Program-made: the position numbers and the translations under genes | Shown: positions 63,264 through 64,000 of the stretch, piece after piece | Layout: each line of letters begins with the position of its first letter | Position numbering within the stretch: position 1 is the first letter of the stretch | Notes under the pieces: model-generated | What the model was told of the DNA's origin: nothing | What the model saw: only the letters and a program-made list of their open reading frames with translations | Database searches by the model: none | Assembly: GCA_949295115.1 (NCBI GenBank) | Contig: CASFJU010000008.1 | Coordinates: 31,582-95,581 of the forward strand | Direction: 5' to 3' | Length of the DNA: 64,000 nucleotides | Source: an uncultured Phascolarctobacterium sp. | GTDB taxonomy: Bacteria; Bacillota; Negativicutes; Acidaminococcales; Acidaminococcaceae

Positions 63264-64000
63264 GTGGATTTATATAAATTAACAGCCCACGAGCTGCACG
63301 ATAAACTTGTCAGCAAGGAAATCAGCTCCGTGGAGCTTACGCCATTGCTCCGCTGGCAGGCATCCCTGGCGCTATTAAAGACAACATTTGTACCAAAGGC
63401 CTTTTAACTACCTGCTCCAGCAAGATGTTGAGCAATGTGGTGCCTATTTATGACGCGCATGTTATTAAAAAACTGCGTGCCGACGATGCCATTTTTACCG
63501 GCAAAACCAACATGGACGAGTTTGCGATGGGCTCTACCACCGAAAGCTCTTACTTCCATAAAACCTACAACCCGTGGAACCTTGAACGCGTACCGGGCGG
63601 TTCTTCCGGCGGCAGCGCTGCTGCTATTGCCGCGGGCGAAGCTATCTGGTCGCTCGGCAGTGATACCGGCGGTTCTATCCGCCAGCCGGCTTCCTTTAAC
63701 GGCTGCGTTGGCATTAAGCCGACCTACGGCCGCGTAAGCCGTTACGGCTGCGTTGCGTTCGCGTCCTCCCTTGACCAGATTGGGCCTATCACCCGCGACG
63801 TTACCGACGCTGCCCTTGTGCTGAACACCATCTGCGGCAAGGATGAGCATGACTCCACCTCGCTGCCGGTTGATGTACCCGACTTTACCAAAGCCCTGCG
63901 CGCCGATGTTAAAGGACTGCGCATCGGCCTGCCGAAAGAATACTACGGCGAAGGCGTTGACCCGAAGGTTAAAGCCGAAATCGAAAAAGCCGTTAAAACC
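63264..64000 (+). pseudogene. gatA: gatA with internal frame-changing deletion, continues past the window
   Basis: GTG 63264 (GGAGG upstream) begins a normal GatA N-terminus that reads to VELT near residue 26. The next bases continue with [20 protein letters not shown] in a different frame (from 63341), which is the GatA sequence expected about 40 residues later. In the start frame translation ends at 63405-63407 after 47 codons. The downstream frame is intact to the window end, with the amidase signature [15 protein letters not shown] and [12 protein letters not shown] (catalytic Ser-cis-Ser-Lys region). So about 120-130 bases appear missing. Either the gene is broken, or the sequence carries an assembly or population error; gatA is normally essential. 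Confidence 0.85.

Noticed and set aside
63435..63737. 100-codon frame in the gatA region
   Set aside because: Out of frame with the intact amidase signature; a shadow created in the start frame downstream of the deletion.

Overview
The window looks like chromosome of a diderm Firmicute (Negativicutes, most likely Acidaminococcaceae such as a Phascolarctobacterium relative; this is inference). Firmicute signs are a leucine T-box leader, consensus TTGACA/TATAAT promoters, AGGAGG ribosome sites, a GatCAB-type amidotransferase and the DUF1659/DUF2922/YvrJ small-protein trio. Outer-membrane signs are a complete ADP-heptose pathway, two GT9 heptosyltransferases, an LptD-like protein, an O-antigen ligase and a phosphoethanolamine transferase. 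No rRNA, tRNA, CRISPR array, prophage or insertion sequence was recognised.

Layout. 1-4671: partial NTF2-like gene, short phosphatidylserine decarboxylase, MBL hydrolase, then an AT-rich patch with a lipoprotein and an orphan HEPN-like protein, and xpt. 4798-7945: leucine T-box and leuCDB. 8050-8215: a large imperfect palindrome. 8235-10311: a membrane-anchored phosphate-binding-like protein and a Gdx/SugE exporter behind an attenuator that resembles a guanidine-IV leader. 10434-15542: ABC importer with lipoprotein, two different ATPases and one fused permease, preceded by three copies of a 16-17 bp motif. 15642-20560: purC, then a nitrogen block of type III glutamine synthetase, Amt and a P-II protein that lacks its B-loop. 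20561-22626: a highly structured leader, the DUF1659-DUF2922-YvrJ trio, a tautomerase and a YgjP-like metallopeptidase.

22803-48666 is the lipopolysaccharide region. Its first part (lptD-like, gmhA, hldE, hldD, gmhB, two heptosyltransferases) has the base composition of the host and is tightly overlapped. From about 29950 to 48670 the DNA becomes AT-rich: sugar transferases, UDP-glucose dehydrogenase and UDP-glucuronate epimerase, a nonulosonic (sialic) acid set (amidotransferase, NeuB, NeuC, NeuA), a protein carrying the bacterial sialyltransferase motifs, a pyruvyltransferase-like gene, a phosphoethanolamine transferase and an O-antigen ligase. This is a typical strain-variable outer-core/O-antigen locus. 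An 1099-residue nuclease-helicase protein, a probable defence gene, sits inside it.

48719-60426 returns to host composition: yaaA, an M20 peptidase / YjiH / YjiG / M20 peptidase operon, a family 5 binding lipoprotein with an attenuated leader, pcrA and ligA, and a secreted protein. A second AT-rich probable defence gene (DUF262-DUF1524, GmrSD-like) is at 60489-62777. The window ends with gatC and a gatA copy whose N-terminal part carries an internal frame-changing deletion.

The strongest candidates for something undescribed are the mutually exclusive RNA structures at 20783-20910 before the small-protein trio, the B-loop-less P-II, the DUF4365-helicase protein in the O-antigen locus, and the nonulosonate/sialyltransferase cassette.
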